DNA from: Posidonia oceanica
Lineage: Eukaryota; Streptophyta; Magnoliopsida; Alismatales; Posidoniaceae
Reading direction: 5' to 3'
Assembly (NCBI GenBank): GCA_037176725.1
Contig: JAZBRS010000076.1
Span: 123,647,001 to 123,711,000 of the forward strand
Length of the DNA stretch: 64,000 nucleotides
A model generated the notes under the pieces. That model did not search any database, was not told the origin of the DNA, and saw only the letters and a program-made list of their open reading frames with translations. Below, in pieces: positions 49,395 through 62,972 of this stretch (position 1 is the stretch's first letter; each line of letters opens with the position of its first letter). Made by a program: the position numbers and the translations under genes.

Positions 49395-52300
49395 CGGTCC
49401 GGTCATGATAAGGCTTGTACTTATCGTTCCTGACCACTTCTGGGTCTTGTTAGGGCTTCCACCTATCATTCTTGGGGGTCTGGTCTTGATAAGGCTTGTA
49501 CTTATCATTCCTGACCTCTTTCGGGTCTTGTTAGGGCTTGCACCAATCATTTTAAGTGGTTCGGTCTTTGAAAAGGCTTGTACTGATCATTCCTGACTTC
49601 TTCCAGGTCTTGTTAGGGCTTGCACCTATTATTCCTGGCGGTCTGGTCTTGATAAGGCATGTACTTTACAATCCTGACCTGTTCCAGGTCTTTTTAGGGC
49701 TTACGGCTATCATTCCTAGCGGTCCGGTCATGTTAAGGCTCGAACATAGCATTCCTGACCTCTTCGGGTCTTGTTAGGGCTTGCACCTATCATTCCAGGC
49801 AGTCCAGTCTTGATAAGGCACGTACTAATCATTCCTAACCTGTACCTGGTCATGTTAGGGGTTGCACCTAACATTGCTGGCATTCCGGTCTTCAAAAGGC
49901 AAGTACTAATCATTTCGGACCTCTTTCGGGTCTTGTTAGGGCTTGCACCTATCATTCCAGGCGGTCCGGTCATGATAAGGCTCGTACCTACCATTCTGAA
50001 CCTCTTCCAGGTCCTGTAAGGGCTTGCACCAATCATTCCTAATGGGCCATTCTTGATCAGGCTTGTACTATTCATTTCGAAACTCTACCGGGTCTTGTTA
50101 GGGCATGAACCAACCACTCCTGGCGGTCCGGTCATGATAAGGCTCGTACATATCCTTCCTGACCTCTTCCTGGTCTTGTTAGGGCTGGCACCTATCATTC
50201 CCGGCTGTCCGGTCTTGATAAGGCGCGTTCTTATCAGTCCTGACCTCTTCCTGGTCATGTTAGGGCTTCCACCTATCATTCCTAGGGGTCCGGTCATGAT
50301 AAGGCTTGTACTTATCATTCCTGACCACTTCCGGGTTATGTTAGGGCTTGCACCAATCATTACTGGCGGTCCGGTCTTGATATGGCATGTTCTTATCATT
50401 CCTGATCACTTCCGTGTCTTGTTTGGGCTTAAACCAATCATTCCTGGCGGCCCGGTCATGGTAAGGCTCGAACATATCATTCCTGACCTCTTTCGGGTCA
50501 TGTTAGGGCTTGCACCTATCATTCCAGGCGGTCCAGTCTTGACAAGGCTCGTACTTATCATTCCTGACCTCTACCGGGTCTTGTTAGCGCTTGCACCTGT
50601 CATTCCAGGCGATCCTGTCTTGATAAGGCTTGTACTTATCATTCCAGACCTCTTCCTGGTCTTGTTAGGGCTTGCACCTATCATTCCGGGCGGTCCGGTC
50701 TTGATAAGGCTTGTACTTATCATTCAGGACCTCATCTGGGTCTTGTTAGGGCCTGCACCTATCATTGCGGCGGTCTAGTCTTGATAAGGCTTGTACTCAT
50801 CATTCCTGTCCGCTTCCGGGTCTTGTTAGGGCTTGCACCTACCATTCCTCGGGGTCCGGTATTGACAAGGCTTGTACTTATCGTTCCTGACCTCTTTCGG
50901 GTCTTGTTAGGGCTTGCAACTATAATTCCTAGCTGTCAGGTCTTGATAAGGCTTGTACTTATAATTCCTGACCTCTTCTGGGTCTTGTTAGGGCTTGCAC
51001 CTATCATTCCTGGCGGTCTGGTCTTGATATGGCATGTACTTATCATTCATGACCTCTTCTGAGGCTTGTTTGGGCTTGCACCAATCAATCCTGGCCGTCC
51101 GGTCTTGATAAGGCATGTACTTATCATTCCTGAACTCTTCCAGGTCTTGTTAGGGCTTGCACCTATCATTCCTGGCGGTCCAGTCATGATAAGGCTTGTA
51201 CCAATCATTCCTGACCACTTTCGGGTCATGTTAGGGCTTGCACCTATCATTCCTGGTGGTCCGGTATTCATAAGGCTTGTACTTATAATTCCTGACCTCC
51301 TCCGGGTCTTGTTAGGGCATGCACCAATCATTCTGGGCGGTCTGGTCATGAAAAGGCTTGTACTTATCATTCCTGACATCTTCCGGGTCTTGTTGGGGCT
51401 TGCACCTATCATTCCTGGCGGTTCGGTCTTGATAAGGCTCGTACTTATCATTCCTGACCTCTTCCTGGTCTTGTTAGGGCTTCCACCTATCAATCCTCGG
51501 GGTTCGGTCTTGATAAGGCTTGTACTTATCATTCCTGACCTCATCCGGGTCTTGTTAGGGCTTCCACCTATCATTCTTGGGGGTCTGGTCTTGATAAGGC
51601 TTGTTCTTATCATTCCTGACCTCTTTCGGGTCTTGTTAGGGCTTGTACCAATCAATTTAAGCGGTTCGGACTTGAAAAGGCTTGTACTTATCATTCCTGA
51701 CCTCTTCCAGGTCTTGTTAGGGCTTGCACCTATTATTCTTGGCGGTCCGGTCTTGATAAGGCATGTACTTTTCAATCCTGACCTCTTTCAGGTCTTTTTA
51801 GGGCTTACGGCTATCATTCCTAGCGGTCCAGTCATGATGAGGCTCGAACATAACATTCCTGACCTCTTCGGGTCTTGTTAGGGCCTGCACCTATCATTCC
51901 TAGCAGTCCGTTCTTGATAAGGCACGTACTAATCATTCCTGACCTGTACCTGGTCATGTTTGGGGTTGCACCTAACATTCCTGGCGGTCCGGTCTTCAAA
52001 AGGCATGTACTAAACATTTCGGACCTCTTTCTGGTCTTGTTAGGGGTTGCACCTATCATTCCAGGCGGTCCGGTCATCACAAGGCTCGTACCTACCATTC
52101 TGAACCTCTTCCAGGTCCTGTAAGGGCTTGCACCAATCATTCCTAACGGGCCATTCTTGATCAGGCTTGTACTATTCATTCCGGACCTCTTCCAGGTCCT
52201 GTTAGGGCTTGAACCAACCACTCCTGGCGATCCGGTCATGATAAGGCTCATACATATCCTTCCTGACCCTTTCAGGGTCATGTTAGGGCTGGCACCTATC

Positions 52301-55300
52301 ATTCCCGGTGGTCCGGTCTTGAAAAGGCTCGTTCTTATCATTCCTGACCTCTTCCTGGTCATGTTAGGGCTTCCACCTATCATTCCTGGGGGTCCGGTCA
52401 TGATAAGGCTTGTACTTATCATTCCTGACCACTTCCGGGTTGTGTTAGGGCTTGCACCTATCATTACTGGCTGTCCGGTCTTGATAGGGCTTGTACTTAT
52501 CATTCCTGACATCTTTCGTGTCTTGTTTGCACTTGAACCAATCATTCCTGGTGGCCCGGTCATGGTTAGGCTCGAACATATCATTCCTGACCTCTTTCGG
52601 GTCTTGTTAGGGCATGCACATATCATTCCAGGCGGTCCAGTCTTGACAAGGCTCGTACTTATCATTCCTGACCTCTACCAGGTCTTGTTAGCGCTTGCAC
52701 CTATCATTCCTGGCGATCCTGTCTTGATAAGGCATGTACTTGTCATTCAGGACCTCTTCTGGGTCCTATTAGGGCCTGCACCTATCAGTGTGGCTGTCTA
52801 GTCTTGGTAAGGCTTGTACTCATCATTCCTGTCCTCTTCCGGGTCCTGTTAGGGCTTGCACCTATCATTCCTCGGGGTCCGGTATTGACAAGCCAAGTAC
52901 TTATCGTTCCTGACATCTTCCGGCTCTTGTTAGGGCTTGCACCTATCATCCCTGGCAGTCTGTTCATGAAAAGGCTTGTACTTATCCTTCCTGACCTCTT
53001 TCGGGCCTTGTTAGGGCTTGCAACTATAATTCCTAGCGGTCAAGTCTTGAAAAGCCTTGTACTTATAATTCCTGACCTCTTCCGGGTCTAGTAAGGGCTT
53101 GCACCTATCATTCCTGGCGGTCCGGTCTTGATAAGGCATGTACTTATCATTCCTGACCTATTCCGTGGCTTGTTTGGGCTTGCTCCAATCAATCCTGGCT
53201 GTCCGGTCTTGATAAGGCTTGTACTTATCATTCTTGAACTCTTCTAGGTCTTGTTAGGGCTTGCACCTATCATTGCTGGCGGTCCGGTCATGATAAGACT
53301 TGTACTTATCATTCCTAACCACTTTCGGGTAATGTTAGGGCTTGCACCTATCATTCCTGGCGGTCCGTTCTTCATAAGGCTTGTACTTATAATTCCTGAC
53401 ATCTTCCGGGTCTTGTTAAGGCTTGCACCAATCATTCTTGGCGGTCTGGTCCTGAAAGGCATGTACTTATCAGTCCTGACATCTTCCTGGTCTTATTAGG
53501 GCTTGCACCTATCATTCCTGGCAGTTTGGTCTTGATAAGGCTCGTACTTATCATTCCTGATCTCCTCCTAGTCATGTTAGGGCTTCCACCTATCATTCCT
53601 AGGGGTCCGGTCTTGATTAGGCATGTACTAATCTTTCCTGACCTCTTCTGGGTTTTGTTAGGGCTTGCACCAATCATTCCTGGCGTTCCGGTCTTGATAA
53701 GCTTGTACTCATCATTCCAGACCTCTTCCTGGTCATGTTAGGGCTTGCACCTATCATTCCTGGCGGTGCAGTCTTCATAAGGCTTGTACTTATAATTCTT
53801 GACCTCTTCCGGGTCATGTTAGGGCTTGCACCTATCATTCCGGGCGGTCCATTCTTGAAAATCTTGTACTTATCATTCCTGACATCTTCCTGGTCTTGTT
53901 AGGGCTTGCACCTATCAATCTTGGCGGTCCCGTCTTCATTTGGCTCGTTCTAATCATTCCTGACCTCTTCCTGGTCTTGTCAGGGCTTCCACCTATCATT
54001 CCTGGGGGTCTGGTCTTGATAAGGCAAGTACTTATCATTCCTGAACTCTTCCGGGTCATGTTGGGGCTTGCACCAATCATTCCTGGCAGTCCAGTCATTA
54101 TAAGGCTTGTACTTATCATTCCTGACCACTTTCGGGTCATGTTAGGGCTTGCACCTATCATTCCTGGCGGTCCGGTCTTCATAAGGCTTGTACTTTTAGT
54201 TCCTGACCTCCTCCGGGTCTTGTTAGGGCTTGCACCTATCAACCCTGACGGTCTGTTCATGAAAAGGCTTGTACTTATCCTTCCTGACCTCTTTCGGGCC
54301 TTGTTAGGGCTTGCAACTGTAATTCCTAGCGGTCATGTCTTGAAAAGCCTTGTACTTGTAATTCCTGACCTCTTCCGGGTCTAGTTAGGGCTTGCACCTA
54401 TCATTCCTGGCGGTCCGGTCTTGATAAGGCATGTACTTATCATTCCTGACCTATTCCGTGGCTTGTTTGGGCTTGCTCCAATCAATCCTGGCTGTCCGGT
54501 CTTGATAAGGCTTGTACTTATCATTCTTGAACTCTTCTAGGTCTTGTTAGGGCTTGCACCTATCATTCCCGGCGGTCCGGTCATGATAAGACTTGTACTT
54601 ATCATTCCTAACCACTTTCGGGTAATGTTAGGGCTTGCACCTATCATTCCAGGCGGTCCGTTCTTCATAAGGCTTGTACTTATAATTCCTGACATCTTTC
54701 GTGTCTTGTTAAGGCTTGCACCAATCATTCTTGGCGGTCTGGTTCTGAAAAGGCTTGTACTTATCATTCCTGACATCTTCCGGGTCTTGTTAGGGCTTGC
54801 ACCTATCATTCCTGGCAGTTTGGTCTTGATAAGGCTCGTACTTATCATTCCTGACCTCTTCCTAGTCATGTTAGGGCTTCCACCTATCATTCCTGGGGGT
54901 CCGGTCTTGATTAGGCATGTACTAATCATTCCTGACCTCTTCTGGGTTTTGTGAGGGCTTGCACCAATCATTCCTGGCGTTCCGGTCTTGATAAGCTTGT
55001 ACTCATCATTCCAGACCTCTTCCTGGTCATGTTAGGGCTTGCACCTATCATTCCTGGCGGGGCAGTCTTCATAAGGCTTGTACTTATAATTCTTGACCTC
55101 TTCCGGGTCATGTTAGGGCTTGCACCTAACATTCCGGGCGGTCCATTCATGAAAATCTTGTACTTATCATTCCTGACATCTTCCTGGTCTTGTTAGGGCT
55201 TGCACCTATCATTCTTGGCGGTCCCGTCTTCATATGGCTCGTTCTAATCATTCCTGACCTCTTCCTGGTATTGTCAGGGCTTCCACCTATCATTCCTGGG

Positions 55301-58300
55301 GGTCCGGTCTTGATAAGGCAAGTACTTATCATTCCTGAACTCTTCCGGGGCATGTTGGGGCTTGCACGTATCATTCCTGGCGGTCCGGTCATGATAAGGC
55401 ATGTACTTATCATTCCTGACCACTTTCGGGTCATGTTAGGGCTTGCACATATCATTCCTGGCGGTCCGGTCTTCATAAGGCTTGTACTTTTAGTTCCTGA
55501 CCTCTTCCGGGTCTTGTTAGGGCTTGCACCTATCATCCCTGGCGGTCTGTTCATGAAAAGGCTTGTACTTATCCTTCCTGACCTCTTTCGGGCCTTGTTA
55601 AGGCTTGCAACTATAATTCCTAGCGGTCAAGTCTTGGAAAGCCTTGTACTTATAATTCCTGACCTCTTCCGGGTCTAGTTAGGGCTTGCACCTATCATTC
55701 CTGGCGGTCCGGTCTTGATAAGGCATGTACTTATCATTCCTGACCTCTTCCGTGGCTTGTTTGGGCTTGCAACTATAATTCCTAGCGGTCAAGTCTTGAA
55801 AAGCCTTGTACTTATAATTCCTGGCCTCTTCCAGGTCTAGTTAGGGCTTGCTCCAATCAATCCCGGCTGTCCGGTCTTGATAAGGCTTGTACTTATCATT
55901 CTTGAACTCTTCTAGGTCTTGTTAGGGCTTGCACCTATCATATCTGGCGGTCCTGTCATGATAAGGCTTGTAGTTATCATTCCTAACCACTTTCGGGTAA
56001 TGTTAGGGCTTGCACCTATCATTCCTGGCGGTCCGTTCTTCATAAGGCTTGTACTTATAAATCCTGACATCTTCCGGGTCTTGTTAAGGCTTGCACCAAT
56101 CATTCTTGGCGGTCTGGTCCTGAAAAGGCTTGTACTTATCATTCCTGACATCTTCCGGGTCTTGTTAGGGCTTGAACCTATCATTCCTGGCAGTTTGGTC
56201 TTGATAAGGCTCGTACTTATCATTCCTGACCTCTTCCTAGTCATGTTAGGGCTTCCACCTATCATTCCTGGGGGTCCGGTCTTGATTAGGCATGTACTAA
56301 TCATTCCTGACCTCTTCTGGGTTTTGTTAGGGCTTGCACCAATCATTCCTGGCGTTCCGGTCTTGATAAGCTTGTACTCATCATTCCAGACCTCTTACTG
56401 GTCATGTTAGGGCTTGCACCTATCATTCCTGGCGGTGCAGTCTTCATAAGGCTTGTACTTATAATTCCTGACCTCTTCCGGGTCATGTTAGGGCTTGCAC
56501 CTATCATTCCGGGCAGTCCATTCATGAAAATCTTGTACTTATCATTCCTGTCATCTTCCAGGTATTGTTAGGACTTGCACCTATCATTCTTGGCGGTCCC
56601 GTCTTCATATGGCTCGTTCTAATCATTCCTGACCTCTTCCTGGTCTTGTCAGGGCTTCCACCTATCATTCCTGGGGGTCCGGTCTTGATAAGGCAAGTAC
56701 TTATCATTCCTGAACTCTTCCGGGGCATGTTGGGGCTTGCACCTATCATTCCTGGCAGTCCGGTCATGATAAGGCTTGTACTTATCATTCCTGACCACTT
56801 TCGGGTCATGTTAGGGCTTGCACCTATCATTCCTGGCGGTCCGGTCTTCATAAGGCTTGTACTTTTAGTTCCTGACCTCTTCCGGGTCTTGTTAGGGCTT
56901 GCACCTATCATCCCTGGCGGTCTGTTCATGAAAAGGCTTGTACTTATCCTTCCTGACCTCTTTCGGGCCTTGTTAGGGCTTGCAACTATAATTCCGAGCG
57001 GTCAAGTCTTGAAAAGCCTTGTACTTATAATTCCTGACCTCTTCCGAGTCTAGTTAGGGCTTGCACCTATCATTCCTGGCGGTCCGGTCATGATAAGGCA
57101 TGTACTTATCATTCCTGACCTCTTCCGTGGCTTGTTTGGGCTTGCTCCAATCAATCCCGGCTGTCCGGTCTTGATAAGGCTTGTACTTATCATTCTTGAA
57201 CTCTTCTAGGTCTTGTTAGGGCTTGCACCTATCATTGCTGGCGGTCCTGTCATGATAAGGCTTGTACTTATCATTCCTAACCACTTTCGGGTAATGTTAG
57301 GGCTTGCACCTATCATTCCTGGCGGTCCGTTCTTCATAAGGCTTGTACTTATAATTCCTGACATCTTCCGGGTCTTGTTAAGGCTTGCACCAATCATTCT
57401 TGGCGGTCTGGTCCTGAAAAGGCTTGTACTTATCATTCATGACATCTTCCGGGTCTTGTTAGGGCTTGAACCTATCATTCCTAGCAGTTTGGTCTTGATA
57501 AGGCTCGTACTTATCATTCCTGACCTCTTCCTAGTCTTGTTAGGGCTTCCACCTATCATTCCTGGGGGTCCGGTCTAGATTAGGCATGTACTAATCATTC
57601 CTGACCTCTTCTGGGTTTTGTTAGGGCTTGCACCAATCATTCCTGGCGTTCCGGTCTTGATAAGCTTGTACTCATCATTCCAGACCTCTTACTGGTCATG
57701 TTAGGGCTTGCACCTATCATTCCTGGCGGTGCAGTCTTCATAAGGCTTGTACTTATAATTCCTGACCTCTTCCGGGTCAAGTTAGGGCTAGCACCTATCA
57801 TTCCGGGCGGTCCATTCATGAAAATCTTGTACTTATCATTCCTGTCATCTTCCAGGTATAGTTAGGGCTTGCACCTATCATTCTTGGCGGTCCCGTCTTC
57901 ATATGGCTCGTTCTAATCATTCCTGACCTCTTCCTGGTCTTGTCAGGGCTTCCACCTATCATTCCTGGGGGTCCGGTCTTGATAAGGCAAGTACTTATCA
58001 TTCCTGAACTCTTCCGGGGCATGTTGGGGCTTGCACCTATCATTCCTGGCAGTCCGGTCATGATAAGGCTTGTACTTATCATTCCTGATCACTTTCGGGT
58101 CATGTTAGGGCTTGCACCTATCATTCCTGGCGGTCCGGTCTTCATAAGGCTTGTACTTTTAGTTCCTGACCTCTTCCGGGTCTTGTTAGGGCTTGCACCT
58201 ATCATCCCTGGCGGTCTGTTCATGAAAAGGCTTGTACTTATCCTTCCTGACCTCTTTCGGGCCTTGTTAGGGCTTGTAACTATAATTCCTAGCGGTCATG

Positions 58301-61300
58301 TCTTGAAAAGCCTTGTACCTATAATTCCTGACATCTTCCGGGTCTTGTTAGGGCTTGCACCTATCATTCCTGGCGGTCCGGTCTTGATAAGGCATGTACT
58401 TATCAGTCCTGACCTCTTCCGTGGCTTGTTTGGGCTTGCTCCAATCAATCCTGGCTGTCCGGTCTTGATAAGGCTTGTATTTATCATTCTTGAACTCTTC
58501 TAGGTCTTGTTAGGGCTTGCACCTATCATTCCTGGCGGTCCGGTCATGATAAGGCTTGTACTTATCATTCCTAACCACTTTCGGGTAATGTTAGGGCTTG
58601 CACCTATCATTCCTGGCGGTCCGTTCTTCATAAGGCTTGTACTTATAATTCCTGACATCTTCCGGGTCTTGTTAGGGCTTGCACCAATCATTCTTGGCGG
58701 TCTGGTCCTGAAAAGGCTTGTACTTATCATTCCTGACATCTTCCGGGTCTTGTTAGGGCTTGAACCTATCATTCCAGGCGGTTTGGTCTTGATAAGGCTG
58801 GTACTTATCATTCCTGACCTCTTCCTAGTCATGTTAGGGCTTCCACCTATCATTCCTGGGGGTCCGGTCTTGATTAGGCATGTACTAATCATTCCTGACC
58901 TCTTCTGGGTTTTGTTAGGGCTTGCACCAATCATTCCTGGCGTTCCGGTCTTGATAAGCTTGTACTCATCATTCCAGACCTCTTACTGGTCATGTTAGGG
59001 CTTGCACCTATCATTCCTGGCGGTGCAGTCTTCATAAGGCTTGTACTTATAATTCCTGACCTCTTCCGGGTCATGTTAGGGCTTGCACCTATCATTCCGG
59101 GCGGTCCAATCTTGAAAATCTTGTACTTATCATTCCTGGCATCTTCCAGGTCTTGTTAGGGCTTGCACCTATCATTCTTGGCGGTCCCGTCTTCATATGG
59201 CTCGTTCTAATCATTCCTGACCTCTTCCTGGTCTTGTCAGGGCTTCCACCTATCATTCCTGGGGGTCCGGTCTTGATAAGGCAAGTACTTATCATTCCTG
59301 AACTCTTCCGGGGCGTGGTGGGGCTTGCACCTATCATTCCTGGCAGTCCGGTCATGATAAGGCTTGTACTTATCATTCCTGACCACTTTCGGGTCATGTT
59401 AGGGCTTGCACCTATCATTCCTGGCGGTCCGGTCTTCATAAGGCTTGTACTTTTAGTTCCTGACCTCTTCCGGGTCTTGTTAGGGCTTGCACCTATCATC
59501 CCTGGTGGTCTGTTCATGAAAAGGCTTGTACTTATCCTTCCTGACCTCTTTCGGGCCTTGTTAGGGCTTGCAACTATAATTCCTAGCGGTCAAGTCATGA
59601 AAAGCCTTGTACTTATAATTCCTGACCTCTTCCGGGTCTAGTTAGGGCTTGCACCTATCATTCCTGGCGGTCCGGTCTTGATAAGGCATGTACTTATCAT
59701 TCCTGACCTCTTCCGTGGCTTGTTTGGGCTTGCTCCAATCAATCCCGGCTGTCCGGTCTTGATAAGGCTTGTACTTATCATTCTTGAACTCTTCTAGGTC
59801 TTGTTAGGGCTTGCACCTATCATTGCTGGCGGTCCTGTCATGATAAGGCTTGTAGTTATCATTCCTAACCACTTTCGGGTAATGTTAGGGCTTGCACCTA
59901 TCATTCCTGGCGGTCCGTTCTTCATAAGGCTTGTACTTATAATTCCTGACATCTTCCGGGTCTTGTTAAGGCTTGCACCAATCATTCTTGGCGGTCTGGT
60001 CCAGAAAAGGCTTGTACTTATCATTCCTGACATCTTCCGGGTCTTGTTAGGGCTTGAACCTATCATTCCTGGCAGTTTGGTCTTGATAAGGCTCGTACTT
60101 ATCATTCCTGACCTCTTCCTAGTCATGTTAGGGCTTCCACCTATCATTCCTGGGGGTCCGGTCTTGATTAGGCATGTACTAATCATTCCTGACCTCTTCT
60201 GGGTTTTGTTAGGGCTTGCACCAATCATTCCTGGCGTTCCGGTCTTGATAAGCTTGTACTCATCATTCCAGACCTCTTACTGGTCATGTTAGGGCTTGCA
60301 CCTATCATTCCTGGCGGTGCAGTCTTCATAAGGCTTGTACTTATAATTCCTGACCTCCTCCGGGTCATGTTAAGGCTTGCACCTATCATTCCGGGCGGTC
60401 CATTCATGAAAATCTTGTACTTATCATTCCTGTCATCTTCCAGGTATTGTTAGGGCTTGCACCTATCATTCTTGGCGGTCCCGTCTTCATATGGCTCGTT
60501 CTAATCATTCCTGACCTCTTCCTGGTCTTGTCAGGGCTTCCACCTATCATTCCTGGGGGTCCGGTCTTGATAAGGCAAGTACTTATCATTCCTGAACTCT
60601 TCCGGGGCATGTTGAGGCTTGCACCTATCATTCCTGGCAGTCCGGTCATGATAAGGCTTGTACTTATCATTCCTGACCACTTTCGGGTCATGTTAGGGCT
60701 TGCACCTATCATTCCTGGCGGTCCGGTCTTCATAAGGCTTGTACTTTTAGTTCCTGACCTCTTCCGAGTCTTGTTAGGGCTTGCACCTATCATCCCTGGC
60801 GGTCTGTTCATGAAAAGGCTTGTACTTATCCTTCCTGACCTCTTTCGGGCTTTGTTTGGGCTTGTAACTATAATTCCTAGCAGTCAAGTCTTGAAAAGCC
60901 TTGTACTTATAATTCCTGACATCTTCCGGGTCTTGTTAGGGCTTGCACCTATCATTCCTGGCGGTCCGGTCTTGATAAGGCATGTACTTATCAGTCCTGA
61001 CCTCTTCCGTGGCTTGTTTGGGCTTGCTCCAATCAATCCTGGCTGTCCGGTCTTGATAAGGCTTGTATTTATCATTCTTGAACTCTTCTAGGTCTTGTTA
61101 GGGCTTGCACCTATCATTCCTGGCGGTCCGGTCATGATAAGGCTTGTACTTATCATTCCTAACCACTTTCGGGTAATGTTAGGGCTTGCACCTATCATTC
61201 CTGGCGGTCCGTTCTTCATAAGGCTTGTACTTATAATTCCTGACATCTTCCGGGTCTTGTTAAGGCTTGCACCAATCATTCTTGGCGGTCTGGTCCTGAA

Positions 61301-62972
61301 AAGGCTTGTACTTATCATTCCTGACATCTTCCGGGTCGTGTTAGGGCTTGCACCTATCATTCCTGGCAGTTTGGTCTTGATAAGGCTCGTACTTATCATT
61401 CCTGACCTCCTCCTAGTCATGTTAGGGCTTCCACCTATCATTCCTGGGGGTCCGGTCTTGATTAGGCATGTACTAATCATTCCTGACCTCTTCTGGGTTT
61501 TGTTAGGGCTTGCACCAATCATTCCTGGCGTTCCGGTCTTGATAAGCTTGTACTCATCATTCCAGACCTCTTCCTGGTCATGTTAGGGCTTGCACCTATC
61601 ATTCCTGGCGGTGCAGTCTTCATAAGGCTTGTACTTATAATTCTTGACCTCTTCCGGGTCATGTTAGGGCTTGCACCTATCATTCCGGGCGGTCCATTCA
61701 TGAAAATCTTGTACTTATCATTCCTGACATCTTCCAGGTCTTGTTAGGGCTTGCACCTATCATTCTTGGCGGTCCCGTCTTCATATGGCTCGTTCTAATC
61801 ATTCCTGACCTCTTCCTGGTCTTGTCAGGGCTTCCACCTATCATTCCTGGGGGTCCGGTCTTGATTAGGCAAGTACTTATCATTCCTGAACTCTTCCGGG
61901 TCATGTTGGGGCTTGCACCTATCATTCCTGGCAGTCCGGTCATGATAAGGCTAGTACTTATCATTCCTGACCACTTTCGGGTCATGTTAGGGCTTGCACC
62001 TATCATTCCTGGCGGTCCGGTCTTCATAAGGCTTGTACTTTTAGTTCCTGACCTCTTCCGGGTCTTGTTAGGGCTTGCACCAATCATTCCGGGTGGTCCG
62101 GTCATGGAAAGGCTTGTTCTTATCATTCCTGACATCTTCCGGGTCTTGTTAGGGCTTGCACCTATCATTCCTGGTGGTTCGGTCTTGATAAGGCTCGTAC
62201 TTGTCATTCCTGACCTCTTCCTGTTCTTGTTAGGGCTTCCACCTAACATTCCAGGGGGTCCGGTCTTGATTAGGCATGTACTAATCATTCCTGACCTCTT
62301 ACGGGTTTTGTTAGGGCATGCACCAATCATTCCGGTCTTGATAAGCTTGTACTCATCATTCCTGACCTCTTCGGGTCTTGTTAGGGCTTGCACCTATTGT
62401 TCCTGGAGGTCCGGTCATGATAAGGCAGGCACTTATCGTTCCAAACTTCTTCCGGGTCCTGTTAGGGCTTGCACCAATCAATCCTGGTGGTCTTGTCATG
62501 AAAAGGCATGTACTTATCATTCCTGACCTCTTCTGGGTCTAGTTTGGGCTTGCTCCTTTCATTCCTGGTGGTCTGATCATCATAGGGCTTGTACTTATCA
62601 TTCCGGACCTCTTCATGGTCAAGTTAGGGCTTGCACCTATCATTCCTAGCGGTCCGGTCTTGATAAGGCTTCTACTTATCATTCCTGACCTCTTCGGGTC
62701 TTGTTAAGGCTTGCATCAATCAATCCAAGCGGTTCGGTCATGAAAAGGCTTGTACGTATCATTCCTGACCTCTACCAGGTCTTGTTAGGGCTTGCACCTA
62801 TCATTCCTGGCGGTCCGGTCATGATAAGGCTTGTACTTATCATTCATGACAACTTCCGGGTCTTGTTGTGGCTTGCACCTATCATTCCTAGCGGTCCGGT
62901 CTTCATAAGGCATGATCTTATCGTTCCAGACCACTTCCGGGTCTTGTTAGGGCTTGCACCTATCAATCCTCA
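49395..62972. repeat. Third large copy (13,578 bp, internally deleted)
   Basis: Direct repeat of 34603-49394. Crossover limits: the flank-type base A of CTCACGG is at 49394 (also 62972), and the first internal-type base is the T at 49472 (CATTCTTGGG). It falls within 77 bp of identity. An internal deletion joins the equivalent of 36,691-36,700 to that of 37,912 within CACCTATCA at about 51,484-51,492, removing 1213 bp (15 units minus 2 bp). A private 1-bp loss near 53,455 (CCTGAAAGGC) follows. Confidence 0.88.
52935..62083. repeat. H block 3
   Basis: Copies start at 53251 (1293 bp, private 1-bp loss), 54544 (17 units), 55919, 57213, 58507, 59801 and 61095. It leaves the H pattern at about 62,083, at the same variant as block 2. 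Local private changes include a stop-making TAG at about 57,860 and at 57,574-57,576, and GGGGCGTGGTGGGG for GGGGCATGTTGGGG near 59,310. Confidence 0.92.

Noticed and set aside
9173..62972. Treating the three large copies as certain genome structure
   Set aside because: The copies are so similar that assembly error (false duplication or switched haplotypes) cannot be excluded from the sequence alone. Private variants in each copy argue for real copies but do not prove it.
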